Origin: Litorivita pollutaquae
Lineage (GTDB): Bacteria > Pseudomonadota > Alphaproteobacteria > Rhodobacterales > Rhodobacteraceae
Reading direction: 5' to 3'
DNA length: 64,000 bases
NCBI RefSeq assembly: GCF_003205515.1
Contig: NZ_KZ826485.1
Location: 124,001 to 188,000, forward strand
Shown: piece after piece, positions 43,257-52,461 of the stretch
Layout: each line of letters starts with the position of its first letter
Numbering within the stretch: the stretch's first letter is position 1
Made by a program: the position numbers and the translations under genes
Notes under the pieces: generated by a model
Databases searched by the model: none
Seen by the model: only the letters and a program-made list of their open reading frames with translations
Told to the model about the DNA's origin: nothing

Positions 43257-44597
43257 CTATTCTTTCGGGCCGAGCGCCGAAAGGCCCTTAAGGATATCAA
43301 TAGCATAGGCCAATTGGTAATCCTCTTCACGCAGCTTCGCAGCCTTCTCGGCCTTGGCGCGATCAGCTTCGATCTGGCGAATTTGATCCTCTGTCAGGCT
43401 GTCATTGTTCAAGCTGCCGCGCAGATCCGCTTCGGACCGTGTGCGTGGCTTAACCGCTGCCTCATCCTCGGATTCGGTTTCCACCTTGCGGCGCGGCTGT
43501 GCGACGATAATGTCCGGCGATACGCCGAGCGCCTGAATCGAGCGGCCCGAAGGCGTGTAATAACGCGCCGTGGTCAGCCGCATCGCCCCGTCGCCGCGCA
43601 ACGGCAGAACCGTTTGCACCGAACCTTTGCCAAAGCTTTTCGTGCCAACGACAATGGCGCGGCGGTGGTCTTGCAAAGCCCCCGCCACAATTTCAGAAGC
43701 CGAAGCCGAACCGCCATTGATCAGCACGACGATGGGCTTGCCCGAAGTCAGATCACCGGCATCGGCATTGAACCGGTCCCCGTCTTCGGGGTTGCGGCCA
43801 CGGGTCGAGACGATTTCACCCTTCTCGAGGAAAGCATCCGATACTTTGATCGCCTGGGTCAAAAGCCCGCCAGGATTGTTGCGCAAATCCAAAACAAAGC
43901 CGTTCACCTTGTCCAGCCCCCCCAGCGTTTCAACCTCTTTGGCGAGGCCTTCGGCAAGGTTCGGATAGGTTTGGTCATTGAAGGTGGTAACGCGCAAAAC
44001 AACTGTGTCGCCCTCAACGCGCGACCGCACAGCGGTCAATTTGATCGTATCGCGGATGATCGAAACGTCGAAAGGTTCGGTTTCGCCTTCGCGGGCGATG
44101 GTAATGATAATCTCGCTGCCCACGGGGCCGCGCATCAATTCCACCGCATCATTCAGCGTCAGACCAAGCAGGCTTTCGCCATCCACATGGGTGATGAAAT
44201 CGCCCGATTCGATACCCGCCGCTTCCGCAGGCGTGCCATCAATGGGTGAAACGACTTTGACGAAACCCTCTTCTTGGGTGACCTCGATGCCAAGGCCGCC
44301 AAATTCGCCCCGCGTCTGCACGCGCATGGCTTCGGCGTCTTCGGGCGGCATATAAGAGGAATGCGGATCAAGCGATGTCAGCATGCCGTTGATCGCGGCT
44401 TCGATCAATTTTGCCTCATCCACGGGCTCAACATACTGCGCGCGGATGCGCTCGAAAATGTCACCAAACAGATCAAGCTGCTCATACACGTTGGTGGTCT
44501 TGGCGGCCTCTTGGGCCAGCAAAGGCGCCGCAAGCTGTGTCGTCACGATGCCGCCGGCAAGGATACCGCCCGCCGCTGCCATTACGAATTTCTTCAT
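43257..44597 (-). CDS. ctpA: C-terminal processing peptidase (S41 family)
   Basis: 446 residues. A signal/anchor segment is at the N-terminus, a PDZ domain at about 90-170 (EFGGLGIEVTQEEGFVKVVS) and the S41 catalytic domain with the Ser box LINGGSASASEIVAGAL and the Lys in VGTKSFGKGSVQTVLPL. It trims C-termini of envelope proteins in the periplasm. It follows the EnvC-like gene by 3 bases, which suggests shared control of cell-wall enzymes. Confidence 0.95.
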   Translation of the reverse strand: MKKFVMAAAGGILAGGIVTTQLAAPLLAQEAAKTTNVYEQLDLFGDIFERIRAQYVEPVDEAKLIEAAINGMLTSLDPHSSYMPPEDAEAMRVQTRGEFGGLGIEVTQEEGFVKVVSPIDGTPAEAAGIESGDFITHVDGESLLGLTLNDAVELMRGPVGSEIIITIAREGETEPFDVSIIRDTIKLTAVRSRVEGDTVVLRVTTFNDQTYPNLAEGLAKEVETLGGLDKVNGFVLDLRNNPGGLLTQAIKVSDAFLEKGEIVSTRGRNPEDGDRFNADAGDLTSGKPIVVLINGGSASASEIVAGALQDHRRAIVVGTKSFGKGSVQTVLPLRGDGAMRLTTARYYTPSGRSIQALGVSPDIIVAQPRRKVETESEDEAAVKPRTRSEADLRGSLNNDSLTEDQIRQIEADRAKAEKAAKLREEDYQLAYAIDILKGLSALGPKE

Positions 44598-44600
44598 CGC

Positions 44601-45755
44601 CTAGTCATCCTTATCCGTTTCGAACCACAGCTCCGGATCTACCGGCGTGTTGTCCTGCCTGATTTCTATATAGAGCGTTTCCGAGCGCCGGTTTCCAGAG
44701 CCAATGCCCATCCCTGCCGGTGTTTCCTGTAAAATCTCGCCCGAAAGCGCCGGGTCGCCCGCCATTAAACCCACGGGCGCACCTGCGGGCAAGACTTCGC
44801 CAGCGTGACCGTAAACCACATCGAGCCCCGCCAGAACCAACAGTAGGCCTGTTTGCGGCTCAAGGATCATCACATTTCCGTAGTCCAACAATGGCCCGCG
44901 ATAGCGGATCGTCGCGGCGGTTGGCGTGGTGACCAAAGCCTGCGGGCGCGTTGCCATCACGATCCCGGGGCGCTGGATGCCGGCAGCATCGGCCTCTCCG
45001 GCGCGGCGCAACACCTGCCCCTGCACCGGCAACGGCAATGTACCTTGACGATGTGAAATATCCGGTAGCGGCGCGCCGCCCTCGGCATCGGTGATCTGCG
45101 ACAGACCGCTGGCAAATCCTTCAAGCGTTTCGGTCGAAGCGATCAAAATCGCCGTGCGTACCGGGTCGGCCGTGAAGCGGCGTGGCAAATCGGTACGATC
45201 GGCCACGGCCTGGCTCAATGCTGTGCGCGCCTCTTGCGCCCCGACCAAACCCTTTTGCAAGGTCTCTGTTGCGGATTTTTGCAACAGGCGCAACGTGGTG
45301 ACCTCTTCGAACTGCGCCCGCAGGCTTGCGGCTTCGCTATTCACGCCGGGCATGATATCAGCCAACACCATGCCGGCCCGCGCCGTGCCCACCGGCCCGT
45401 CAGGATGCAACAATGTGGCAGGCGCAGGAGCAGCACCGATCGATTGCAACACCCCCAAAAGACGGCTGATTTCGATCTCACGGGCTTTTAACTCCCGGCT
45501 GATACGTTGCTCTTGCACCGTGGCGCGGCGCAGCCCGTCACGCATCGCGTCCAATCCGTCCTCATAGGCATGCACCGTCTCGCTGAGCGCTTTGACGCGG
45601 TCCTTGGCGGTTGTGGCTTTGTCCATCTGCCGCGCCGCTGCATCCAACCGTTGTGCGGCATCACGCGCCGCCACTCGTGCATCCGGGCGCGCGTCTACTT
45701 CGGCGCGCAGCATTCCCGCCATCATCATCACGATCAGGCAGGCGATGCGGATCAT
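44601..45755 (-). CDS. EnvC-like murein hydrolase activator (degenerate M23)
   Basis: 384 residues with a signal peptide (cleavage near GMLRA), a long N-terminal coiled coil (about 25-200) and a LytM/M23-like domain at the C-terminus. In that domain the metal ligands are lost: DYGNVMILEPQTGLLLVLAG and GHAGEVLPAGAP replace the usual His and Asp. EnvC-type proteins activate amidases rather than cut peptidoglycan. It overlaps the gpmI stop by 4 bases and sits before ctpA. Confidence 0.85.
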   Translation of the reverse strand: MIRIACLIVMMMAGMLRAEVDARPDARVAARDAAQRLDAAARQMDKATTAKDRVKALSETVHAYEDGLDAMRDGLRRATVQEQRISRELKAREIEISRLLGVLQSIGAAPAPATLLHPDGPVGTARAGMVLADIMPGVNSEAASLRAQFEEVTTLRLLQKSATETLQKGLVGAQEARTALSQAVADRTDLPRRFTADPVRTAILIASTETLEGFASGLSQITDAEGGAPLPDISHRQGTLPLPVQGQVLRRAGEADAAGIQRPGIVMATRPQALVTTPTAATIRYRGPLLDYGNVMILEPQTGLLLVLAGLDVVYGHAGEVLPAGAPVGLMAGDPALSGEILQETPAGMGIGSGNRRSETLYIEIRQDNTPVDPELWFETDKDD

Positions 45756-47269
45756 TTCAAAAGGCTCTCGCCAGTCATCTCGTCAGGTTTCTCAACGCCT
45801 ATCAAATCCAACAAGGTCGGCGCCAGGTCTGCCAAACGACCTTCACGCAGTGCCGCGCCCTCTGGCCCGCCGACCAAAATCACAGGCACCGGATTGATCG
45901 TATGTGCCGTGTGTGGCCCGCCGGTTTCGGGATCAATCATGGTTTCGCAATTGCCGTGGTCGGCGGTGACGATCATCGCGCCGCCTGCCGTCTTTAGCGC
46001 CTCCAACACACGGCCAAGGCCGGCATCCACCGCTTCGCACGCCTTCATCGCGGCCTGCAAATCGCCGGTATGGCCGACCATGTCAGGGTTGGCATAATTG
46101 CAAACGATCAAATCAAATCCATCCTTGATCGCGCCGACAAAGGCATCGGTCACTTCGACCGACGACATTTCCGGTTGCAGATCATAGGTCGCGACCTTGG
46201 GCGAGGGCGCCATGTAACGCACTTCGCCGTCTTCCGGCTCTTCTTTGCCGCCGTTGAGGAAAAACGTCACATGCGGGTATTTTTCGGTCTCGGCCACACG
46301 AAACTGGCGCAGGCCCTGTTTGGCGACCCAAGCACCCAGCGTGTTCACGATGTCGCGCGAGGGGAACACGGCAGTCATATAGGTGTTGTGACCGTCGGAA
46401 TATTCGACCATCCCCAAAAGCCCCGCCCAATCTGGACGCGGGCCCGTGTCGAAGCCGTCAAACTCCGGCTTGCCAATGGCGGCCAATATCTCGCGCGCGC
46501 GATCCGCACGGAAGTTGAGGCAAAACACGCCGTCGCCATCATGCGCACCAGCGTAATCTCCGATCACAGTGGCGGGAATGAATTCATCGGTTTGATCGGC
46601 GGCATAGGCATCGGCAATCGCCTCTACGGCGCTAGGTTTGTTGGGCCCCTCGCCCTTGATCATCGCGTTATAAGCAGTGCTGACACGCTCCCAACGATTG
46701 TCGCGGTCCATCGCATAATAGCGCCCCGTCACGGTGGCGATTTTCGCGCCCTCGGGCAAAGCCGCTTGTAATTTCGCCATGAAACTTGCGGCCGATTTCG
46801 GCGCCACATCACGCCCATCCGTCATCGCGTGCAACGCCACCGGCACCCCCGCCGCGCAAAGCGTTTCAACCGCCGCGATGATATGAGAGAGATGCCCGTG
46901 CACCCCGCCGTCCGAGACAAGGCCCATCACATGTGCGGTGCCGCCCGAGGCCTTCATCGCGTCGATAAACTTCACGAGGTTCTCGGCATCAGCAAAGCTG
47001 CCGTCTTCAATCGCCAAATCGATTTGACCCAGATCCATCGCAACCACACGCCCCGCACCGATGTTGGTATGCCCCACTTCGGAATTGCCCATTTGCCCGC
47101 GAGGCAGGCCCACATCGGGACCGTGGGTGATCAACTGGCTGTTCGGGCAGTCGCGCATGATCCGGTCGAAATTCGGCGTGTCAGCCAAAGCTGGCGCGTT
47201 TGCACCCGTTTCGCTGCGCGCGCCCCAACCGTCGAGGATACAAAGGACAACAGGTTTGGGATGGCTCAT
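45752..47269 (-). CDS. gpmI: 2,3-bisphosphoglycerate-independent phosphoglycerate mutase
   Basis: 505 residues. The alkaline-phosphatase-like fold opens VVLCILDGWGARSETGANAP, the nucleophile Ser is in RGQMGNSEVGHTNIGAGR, and the second metal site is IVTADHGNCETMID. The enzyme catalyses 3-phosphoglycerate to 2-phosphoglycerate in glycolysis. It is embedded in an envelope/translation operon, 108 bases after rlmH, and overlaps the EnvC-like gene by 4 bases. Confidence 0.97.
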   Translation of the reverse strand: MSHPKPVVLCILDGWGARSETGANAPALADTPNFDRIMRDCPNSQLITHGPDVGLPRGQMGNSEVGHTNIGAGRVVAMDLGQIDLAIEDGSFADAENLVKFIDAMKASGGTAHVMGLVSDGGVHGHLSHIIAAVETLCAAGVPVALHAMTDGRDVAPKSAASFMAKLQAALPEGAKIATVTGRYYAMDRDNRWERVSTAYNAMIKGEGPNKPSAVEAIADAYAADQTDEFIPATVIGDYAGAHDGDGVFCLNFRADRAREILAAIGKPEFDGFDTGPRPDWAGLLGMVEYSDGHNTYMTAVFPSRDIVNTLGAWVAKQGLRQFRVAETEKYPHVTFFLNGGKEEPEDGEVRYMAPSPKVATYDLQPEMSSVEVTDAFVGAIKDGFDLIVCNYANPDMVGHTGDLQAAMKACEAVDAGLGRVLEALKTAGGAMIVTADHGNCETMIDPETGGPHTAHTINPVPVILVGGPEGAALREGRLADLAPTLLDLIGVEKPDEMTGESLLK

Positions 47270-47377
47270 AGGGATGCTCCGCAGGCTCGGATAGAATTTG
47301 CGCCGGTTTTAGCCGCTTCGCACCGGATTTTGAACCGCTTTCGCACCTGCCGCATCATTGCGCCCGAAATCCGCCGT

Positions 47378-47848
47378 TCACACGCGGTGGTACGGCCCGC
47401 CAGCAAGGATCGAAGCCGCCCGATAGATTTGTTCGGAAAGCATCGCGCGCACCATCATATGCGGCCAGACCATTTTGCCAAACGACAAGGAAAAATCCGC
47501 CTCGGCCCGCAAGGACGGGTCGATCCCATCCGCCCCGCCAATGATAAAGGCCAGATCAGAGCGCCCCGCATCGCGCCATCCGGCAAGCTTATCGGCGAAC
47601 TCCGGCGAGGTCATCAGCTTACCGCGTTCATCCAGCGCGCAGATCACCGCCCCCTTGGGCAGGCTACGGCGCAGCAGGTCGGCCTCTGCCGCCATACCGC
47701 CGCCTTTTTTATCCTCGACCTCATGCACAATCGCGGGGCCAAGGCCCAAAGCCCGCCCCGTGCGCTCAAATCGCTTCAAATAGTCGTCGAGAAGATCGCG
47801 CTCGGGGCCAGTCCGTAGACGGCCCACCGCGCAGATATGCAACTTCAT
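47378..47848 (-). CDS. rlmH: 23S rRNA (pseudouridine-1915-N3)-methyltransferase
   Basis: 156 residues, SPOUT fold. FIIGGADGIDPSLRAEADFS and KMVWPHMMVRAMLSEQIYRA match the SAM-binding knot of RlmH. RlmH methylates the loop of helix 69 in the large subunit. Its start directly follows the rsfS stop. Confidence 0.96.
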   Translation of the reverse strand: MKLHICAVGRLRTGPERDLLDDYLKRFERTGRALGLGPAIVHEVEDKKGGGMAAEADLLRRSLPKGAVICALDERGKLMTSPEFADKLAGWRDAGRSDLAFIIGGADGIDPSLRAEADFSLSFGKMVWPHMMVRAMLSEQIYRAASILAGGPYHRV

Positions 47849-48214
47849 TTACGCGTCAGCAGGAGCCGCCGCGCCGCTGGGCAGCCACATTTTTTCAAGC
47901 TGATAGAATTCGCGCACTTCGGGGCGGAACACATGGACGATGACATCGCCAACATCGACCAACACCCAATCGCCGGTGTCCTTGCCTTCGACTTTGCTGA
48001 GGCGACCAAAATCTGCCTTCAGGCGCTCGACCAGTTTCTCGGCAATCGAGGCAACCTGACGAGATGACCGGCCCGTGCAGATCACCATGTAATCGCCAAT
48101 CGCCGTCATGCCGCGCAAATCAATCTGTACGATATCTTCGGCTTTATCTTCGTCGAGCGAGGAGAGAATACGCGCCAGCAGTTCTTCGCTGGACACATCT
48201 TGAGGCGCGCTCAT
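47849..48214 (-). CDS. rsfS: Ribosomal silencing factor RsfS
   Basis: 121 residues from ATG 48214, with GGAG 8 bases upstream; a GTG 9 bases earlier overlaps that site and is unlikely. DUF143 fold: DIVQIDLRGMTAIGDYMVIC, then GDWVLVDVGDVIVHVFRPEV. RsfS binds L14 and blocks subunit joining in stationary phase. The rsfS-rlmH pair is widespread in bacteria. It is the first gene of the operon running to ctpA. Confidence 0.95.
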   Translation of the reverse strand: MSAPQDVSSEELLARILSSLDEDKAEDIVQIDLRGMTAIGDYMVICTGRSSRQVASIAEKLVERLKADFGRLSKVEGKDTGDWVLVDVGDVIVHVFRPEVREFYQLEKMWLPSGAAAPADA

Positions 48215-48413
48215 AGGCGGCACTCCGGAACCCGCAGCCTGAGCTGCGCTAACGTGAAGAGACAGGACATCGTCCTCCTTATCAAAGCGTCGTCAGGGCC
48301 CCGACGCTGGGCTATCCATTACTAAATAGCATCGGAGGGTGGAAATCTCAATCCGGCGGCGCGCAATCGGCGTGAATTTGTCGCCGCAACGCAGAAAACA
48401 CCGCGTAACATAC

Positions 48414-48445
48414 AAAAAACCCACCACGCGCGGACGCGTGGCGGG
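48414..48445 (-). terminator. Rho-independent terminator of the first VPLPA-CTERM gene
   Basis: CCACGCG/CGCGTGG stem (7 bp) extended by CCC/GGG beyond a mismatch; on the minus strand six T follow. About 25 bases past the gene. Confidence 0.85.
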
Positions 48446-48470
48446 CCAATGGGCAATCATTGCGACAGAA

Positions 48471-49631
48471 TCAGCAGGCGGCGCGCGACGATCTGCGGCG
48501 CAGTCCGGCCAAGCCGCCCAGCGCCCCAAGCATCAGCAATCCGCCCGCAGGCAAGGGAACCGGTGCGGCAAAAGCGGCCTCAAGCGTGGCCAAGGTATAG
48601 CTCTCGCCCCCAAAGAGGAAGGTCTCGAAACGGGCGAATGTCGCATCAACCCTGCCGCCCAGCGCATCCGCAAAAGACAACACTGCGGCGTCTCCCGAGA
48701 AAGCCGCGCCGAGAATGTCGGATATCATCGTCGCCTCGAAATCCGCGATATCATATCCGTCGCCGCCATCGAACAAACCAAGCGTGCCGCCCAGCGCCGA
48801 TATATCGCCAAGCACCAACATGTCATCGTCAGCGCCCAAATCAATACCGCCGTTGAGGATCGAACCGCCGGCAAGCGTGACCCTATCGTCCCCCCCGCCG
48901 AGATAGGCCGCGCGGTCGTCCGTTCCGGTCAAACTCGCGCCGGCAAAATTAGTGAGCCATTGTGACGATGTATTGGCATCATCGACAAGCACACCATAGG
49001 TACCGCTGATCAGCCCGTAATTGTCGATCACATCGACCGTGCCCTCCATCTCGTCAAAATCAATTGCCGCATCCTGGATCGAGGAAATTTCGGCGCCTGC
49101 CGCATTGAGGATATAGCCGCTGTCGAGATCAATCGCATCCTGCGGATCTTCGGCACCGCCAACATTGCGGATGAGACCGAAATTTTCGATCCAAGCGTCG
49201 GTGCCGACCTGCAGCGCGTCATCAACCCCTTCGATCAGGCCAAAATTGCGAATGACCGCATCATCTCCAGCCTCGATACCTTCATCGCCGGCAATGATGC
49301 TACCAAGGTTGGTGAGGGTCAGCCCGTCATCGGATTGCAGGCCCTCTTGCTCGGAACTGATCAGCGTGCCGGCATTGACCACCGTCAGGTCATCGGCATT
49401 GGTGCGCAAGGCGTCGTTGTCATTGCGAACGGTGACGTCGCCCGCGATAGTCACGTCAATGCCATCAATATCGACGCGAAACCCGTCGCTGTCATCGGTC
49501 AGGCAGGCATAGCTGCTGGAGCTGCCAATTTGCGCACAATCGGCCACCGCAACAGTCGGCACAGCCATGAGAAAAGGCGTGGAAAACGTCGCGGCGATCA
49601 CTGCGGCAGTGCGTCTATCGGTAACAAACAT
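48471..49631 (-). CDS. VPLPA-CTERM surface protein with solenoid-like repeats
   Basis: 386 residues. A signal peptide (cleavage near VAVADC) is followed by tandem repeats of about 21-26 residues with the pattern N-x-G-x-I (NLGSIIAGDEGIEAGDD; NFGLIEGVDDALQVGTD; NYGLISGTYGVL), which suggest a beta-solenoid. It ends with VPLPAGGLLMLGALGGLAGL and RRRSSRAAC: the VPLPA motif, a hydrophobic segment and a basic tail, the VPLPA-CTERM sorting signal. Such proteins are targeted by an exosortase; none lies in the window. Its ligand is unknown. Confidence 0.85.
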   Translation of the reverse strand: MFVTDRRTAAVIAATFSTPFLMAVPTVAVADCAQIGSSSSYACLTDDSDGFRVDIDGIDVTIAGDVTVRNDNDALRTNADDLTVVNAGTLISSEQEGLQSDDGLTLTNLGSIIAGDEGIEAGDDAVIRNFGLIEGVDDALQVGTDAWIENFGLIRNVGGAEDPQDAIDLDSGYILNAAGAEISSIQDAAIDFDEMEGTVDVIDNYGLISGTYGVLVDDANTSSQWLTNFAGASLTGTDDRAAYLGGGDDRVTLAGGSILNGGIDLGADDDMLVLGDISALGGTLGLFDGGDGYDIADFEATMISDILGAAFSGDAAVLSFADALGGRVDATFARFETFLFGGESYTLATLEAAFAAPVPLPAGGLLMLGALGGLAGLRRRSSRAAC

Positions 49632-49706
49632 GAAAATCCCCTATGTCAGTGTTCACGCCTCCTTAGGCGGCGAATGTGACAGGGTATTAACAGTGGCGCG
49701 ATGATG

Positions 49707-51095
49707 TCAGTCCAACGCGGCTTTGCCTGATGTGGAGGCGCCCTTACCGGCATCGCCGGGCAACGCGCCATCGCCGCACGCGGCGGCCTCTCCTAACATA
49801 CGCACTTCGCGCTGCGGGAAGGGAATGGAAATGCCATGCTCTTTGAACGCATCCCAAAGCGCCAGATACACATTGCCGCGAATATTGGTCAGCCCGCCAG
49901 TCGGGTCGCGAATCCAAAACCGCAAAATGTAATCCACCGAACTGTCGCCAAACCCGACGACATGACAGACAGAGGGTTTGGTTTTGAGCACGCGATCGAC
50001 GCTTTGCGCCGCTTCGATGGCGATTGTACGCACCAAATGCGGATCATCCTCATACGCCGTGCCAAAGAAAATATCGAGCCGTACGAAGTCGTCGGAATGG
50101 GACCAATTGACCACCTGCCCGGTAATCAAATCCTCGTTCGGGATCAGATATTCCTTGCCGTCCCGCGTCACCACTGAGACATAGCGCGCGCCCAACGCGT
50201 TGATCCACCCGAAGGTTTCGCCCAAAGAGATCACATCGCCCGGTTTGATGGATTTATCCAACAGGATGATAATCCCTGACACCAGGTTGGAGACCACCTT
50301 TTGCAGCCCGAAACCCAGCCCGACACCAATCGCACCGGACAACACCGCCAGTCCCGTCAAATCCACACCAATGGTGCGCAACCCGATAAACACCGCAGCA
50401 CCGTAGAGCAGCACTTGCATGAATTTGATCACAAGGACCTGCATCGAAGGGCTGATGTCGTCGTTGCGGCGCACGCGCGTGGCGCTATTGACCGAAATGA
50501 AACGCGCAAGGGCGAAAAGCGCCCCCAAAATCACCCCTGCCTGCAACAAGATCCACAACGACAGGCGCATTTCGCCCAAATGCACGGAAGCACTATCAAG
50601 GATGGCTTGGGCCTGATCGCTCAATCCGAGGATCGACAGCGTCACCCACACCCATCCCACATATCGCACCGCCGAGCGCAGCAACTTGTTGGAAATCAAA
50701 CGCGTCAGGACCGCAATCACCAGATAGGCAAAGGCCAATTGCGCAATAACCGCCAAGAGGTAAGAACGGCTTGGCCACGTCGTCATCCGCATGATCCAGA
50801 CAAGGGCCCAGATCATCCCGACGAACAAGATGAGCCCCAACCGCCGGTGCAGCACCACAAAAATGCGCATGCGCCATTTTGGCCATCCTTCGCGGGACCG
50901 CATCCAATCTTGCATACGCGGCCCGATGATCCGCCCCGCCACCCACGCCGCCGCAAACACGCCCAGCGCAATCGCAATCTGATAGGCATTCCAAGGCCGC
51001 ATCATGGTATCGGCAAATGCCATCGCCCGCTCCCAGAACGACAAAGCGGCGTCATGGGTGACAGCGGAGATATCAAACGGGAAAATGATCGTCAT
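49707..51095 (-). CDS. MscS-type mechanosensitive channel
   Basis: 462 residues from ATG 51095 (MTIIFPFDIS). About five membrane segments at the N-terminus precede the MscS core: the pore helix LAVLSGAIGVGLGFGLQKVV, NLVSGIIILLDKSIKPGDVI and the beta domain with YLIPNEDLITGQVVNWSHSD. It opens on membrane tension to release osmolytes. It is a large MscS relative with extra N-terminal segments. A single minus-strand gene between the two VPLPA-CTERM genes. Confidence 0.9.
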   Translation of the reverse strand: MTIIFPFDISAVTHDAALSFWERAMAFADTMMRPWNAYQIAIALGVFAAAWVAGRIIGPRMQDWMRSREGWPKWRMRIFVVLHRRLGLILFVGMIWALVWIMRMTTWPSRSYLLAVIAQLAFAYLVIAVLTRLISNKLLRSAVRYVGWVWVTLSILGLSDQAQAILDSASVHLGEMRLSLWILLQAGVILGALFALARFISVNSATRVRRNDDISPSMQVLVIKFMQVLLYGAAVFIGLRTIGVDLTGLAVLSGAIGVGLGFGLQKVVSNLVSGIIILLDKSIKPGDVISLGETFGWINALGARYVSVVTRDGKEYLIPNEDLITGQVVNWSHSDDFVRLDIFFGTAYEDDPHLVRTIAIEAAQSVDRVLKTKPSVCHVVGFGDSSVDYILRFWIRDPTGGLTNIRGNVYLALWDAFKEHGISIPFPQREVRMLGEAAACGDGALPGDAGKGASTSGKAALD

Positions 51096-51481
51096 AGGTT
51101 TTGGTCGCCCTCGTCTGTGCAAACCCTTCCATTGAGTAAGGCATAGAATGCCGCGCTAAAGCAATGATCCCGAGCTGCGGGGCCAAAGCCGTATCTTGCC
51201 GATCCCGTTCCTTACTGTGCACGGCATTGTGCGCGGCGACCGGCGGAAGGCCCCTCTCGCCGGACGCTTTCCGCGATTGTCGCCAAACCCGAAACACTGA
51301 ATCTCCAAATATCCGCAACAATTGGTTAATAATGTCTTGCCTGCTCTGATTTGGCCTTATTTCGGACATGTTTGACGGTCACTTCCTAACGTCAACATTG
51401 ACCCGTTTTGGCGTCGTATGTAACCGACAGGTTAACCATAAGGGGTTCTGCCCCCCTACGCATAACTGTAACGAGGACACG
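51096..51481. other. 386-base intergenic region between mscS-type gene and VPLPA-CTERM gene
   Basis: A divergent promoter region. A small GGGG-TTCTG-CCCC hairpin is near 51442-51456 in the leader of the plus-strand gene. An open frame on the minus strand (51073-51369) has no ribosome binding site and reads like chance. No sigma54 -24/-12 element was found where some exosortase-linked systems carry one. Confidence 0.55.
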
Positions 51482-52114
51482 ATGAACCTATTCAAGAAAA
51501 CAGCTGCCGCAACCTGCGCTTTGGGTCTGGCCCTGACCGCGATGCCTGCCACCACGGCTCAGGCGCTGACATCCGTCAGCACCGGCGTTGGGCAAGGCGA
51601 TATTTTTGTCAGCGCCCGCGGCGACGAAAGCCAGATCTTCATGAACTTTGATTGGATCTCTGCCCCGGTATCCGGTTGGGTCGACTTCACCCTCGAAGGC
51701 ACCGGGTCAATCGCATTTGACGCGTTCGACGTTTACAGTGGCGCGCTTAGCGATGTGACCGGCTATACGCTGGACTACACTGTCGGCGGCGTGACATCGC
51801 GTTTGACCAATGACACGACATTCTGCGCAGGCGCAGGCGTTGCCGCTGCCGTCCGCGGCAGCTGTAATCTGTTCTCTCAAGACGGCGCAGTAGGCGGCTC
51901 CACAGGTTTGGCCAGCACCCCTGGCGCGATGCTGTTCAGCGATCTGGTTGCGGGCGATTACCGTTTTGGCATCTACGACAGCAGCTCGCCCAGCAACGCG
52001 ATCGCGGGCTTCATCGTCTATGACAACCTGCCAACCGTGCCGCTGCCAGCCGGCGGTTTGCTGTTGCTCAGCGGTTTGGGCCTGATCGGGGCCGCGCGGC
52101 GCCGCAAAGGCTAA
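51482..52114 (+). CDS. VPLPA-CTERM surface protein
   Basis: 210 residues from ATG 51482, with GAGG 6 bases upstream. Signal peptide MNLFKKTAAATCALGLALTA (cleavage near TTAQA), a beta-rich domain with IFMNFDWISAPVSGWVDFTL and two Cys (TTFCAGAGV, GSCNLF) likely forming a disulfide, then PTVPLPAGGLLLLSGLGLIG and ARRRKG. This tail is the VPLPA-CTERM exosortase signal. It has its own terminator. Confidence 0.85.
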   Translation: MNLFKKTAAATCALGLALTAMPATTAQALTSVSTGVGQGDIFVSARGDESQIFMNFDWISAPVSGWVDFTLEGTGSIAFDAFDVYSGALSDVTGYTLDYTVGGVTSRLTNDTTFCAGAGVAAAVRGSCNLFSQDGAVGGSTGLASTPGAMLFSDLVAGDYRFGIYDSSSPSNAIAGFIVYDNLPTVPLPAGGLLLLSGLGLIGAARRRKG

Positions 52115-52140
52115 GCCACGCCTCTATATCTCTAACGACC

Positions 52141-52176
52141 AAAGCCGCTGATCCCTCGCTGGGGCGGCGGCTTTTT
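52141..52176 (+). terminator. Terminator after the second VPLPA-CTERM gene
   Basis: AAAGCCGC/GCGGCTTT stem with an 18-base inner region, then TTTGTTTG. About 26 bases past the stop. Confidence 0.8.
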
Positions 52177-52265
52177 GTTTGCCTACCCCGTGGCGGCCCA
52201 CGCGCCCAAAACCCCGTTTGCGCATATCTCTTGATAGAGACGGCGGCGCATAGTATCTGCTTCCT

Positions 52266-52352
52266 ATGACACAGATTTTCGACATGGATGATCGGTCCCG
52301 TCTGCCGTGGCGCTTTTTTGGCGCAACGCTGACCATTCTGGCACGCCTATAA
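52266..52352 (+). CDS. Candidate 28-codon frame upstream of leuC
   Basis: ATG at 52266, stop TAA, 28 residues beginning MTQIFDMDDRS and ending ATLTILARL. It lies in the leader of the leuC operon, 109 bases before its start. It has no clear ribosome binding site and only scattered Leu codons, so it does not look like a standard leu attenuator peptide, and no terminator/antiterminator pair was seen after it. It may be chance. Confidence 0.2.
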   Translation: MTQIFDMDDRSRLPWRFFGATLTILARL

Positions 52353-52461
52353 GGCACCGATCCCTGTTTTGCCGCGCGCCATACGCACATGCGGCCCAAG
52401 TTTCTGATACATACAATCATCACAGCAAATCCCGACACTCCACACGGGAGAGGACCAAGCC

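Noticed and set aside
51073-51369. Minus-strand frame upstream of the MscS gene
   Set aside because: No ribosome binding site, AT-rich start typical of promoter DNA, and it overlaps the start of the real gene in another frame.
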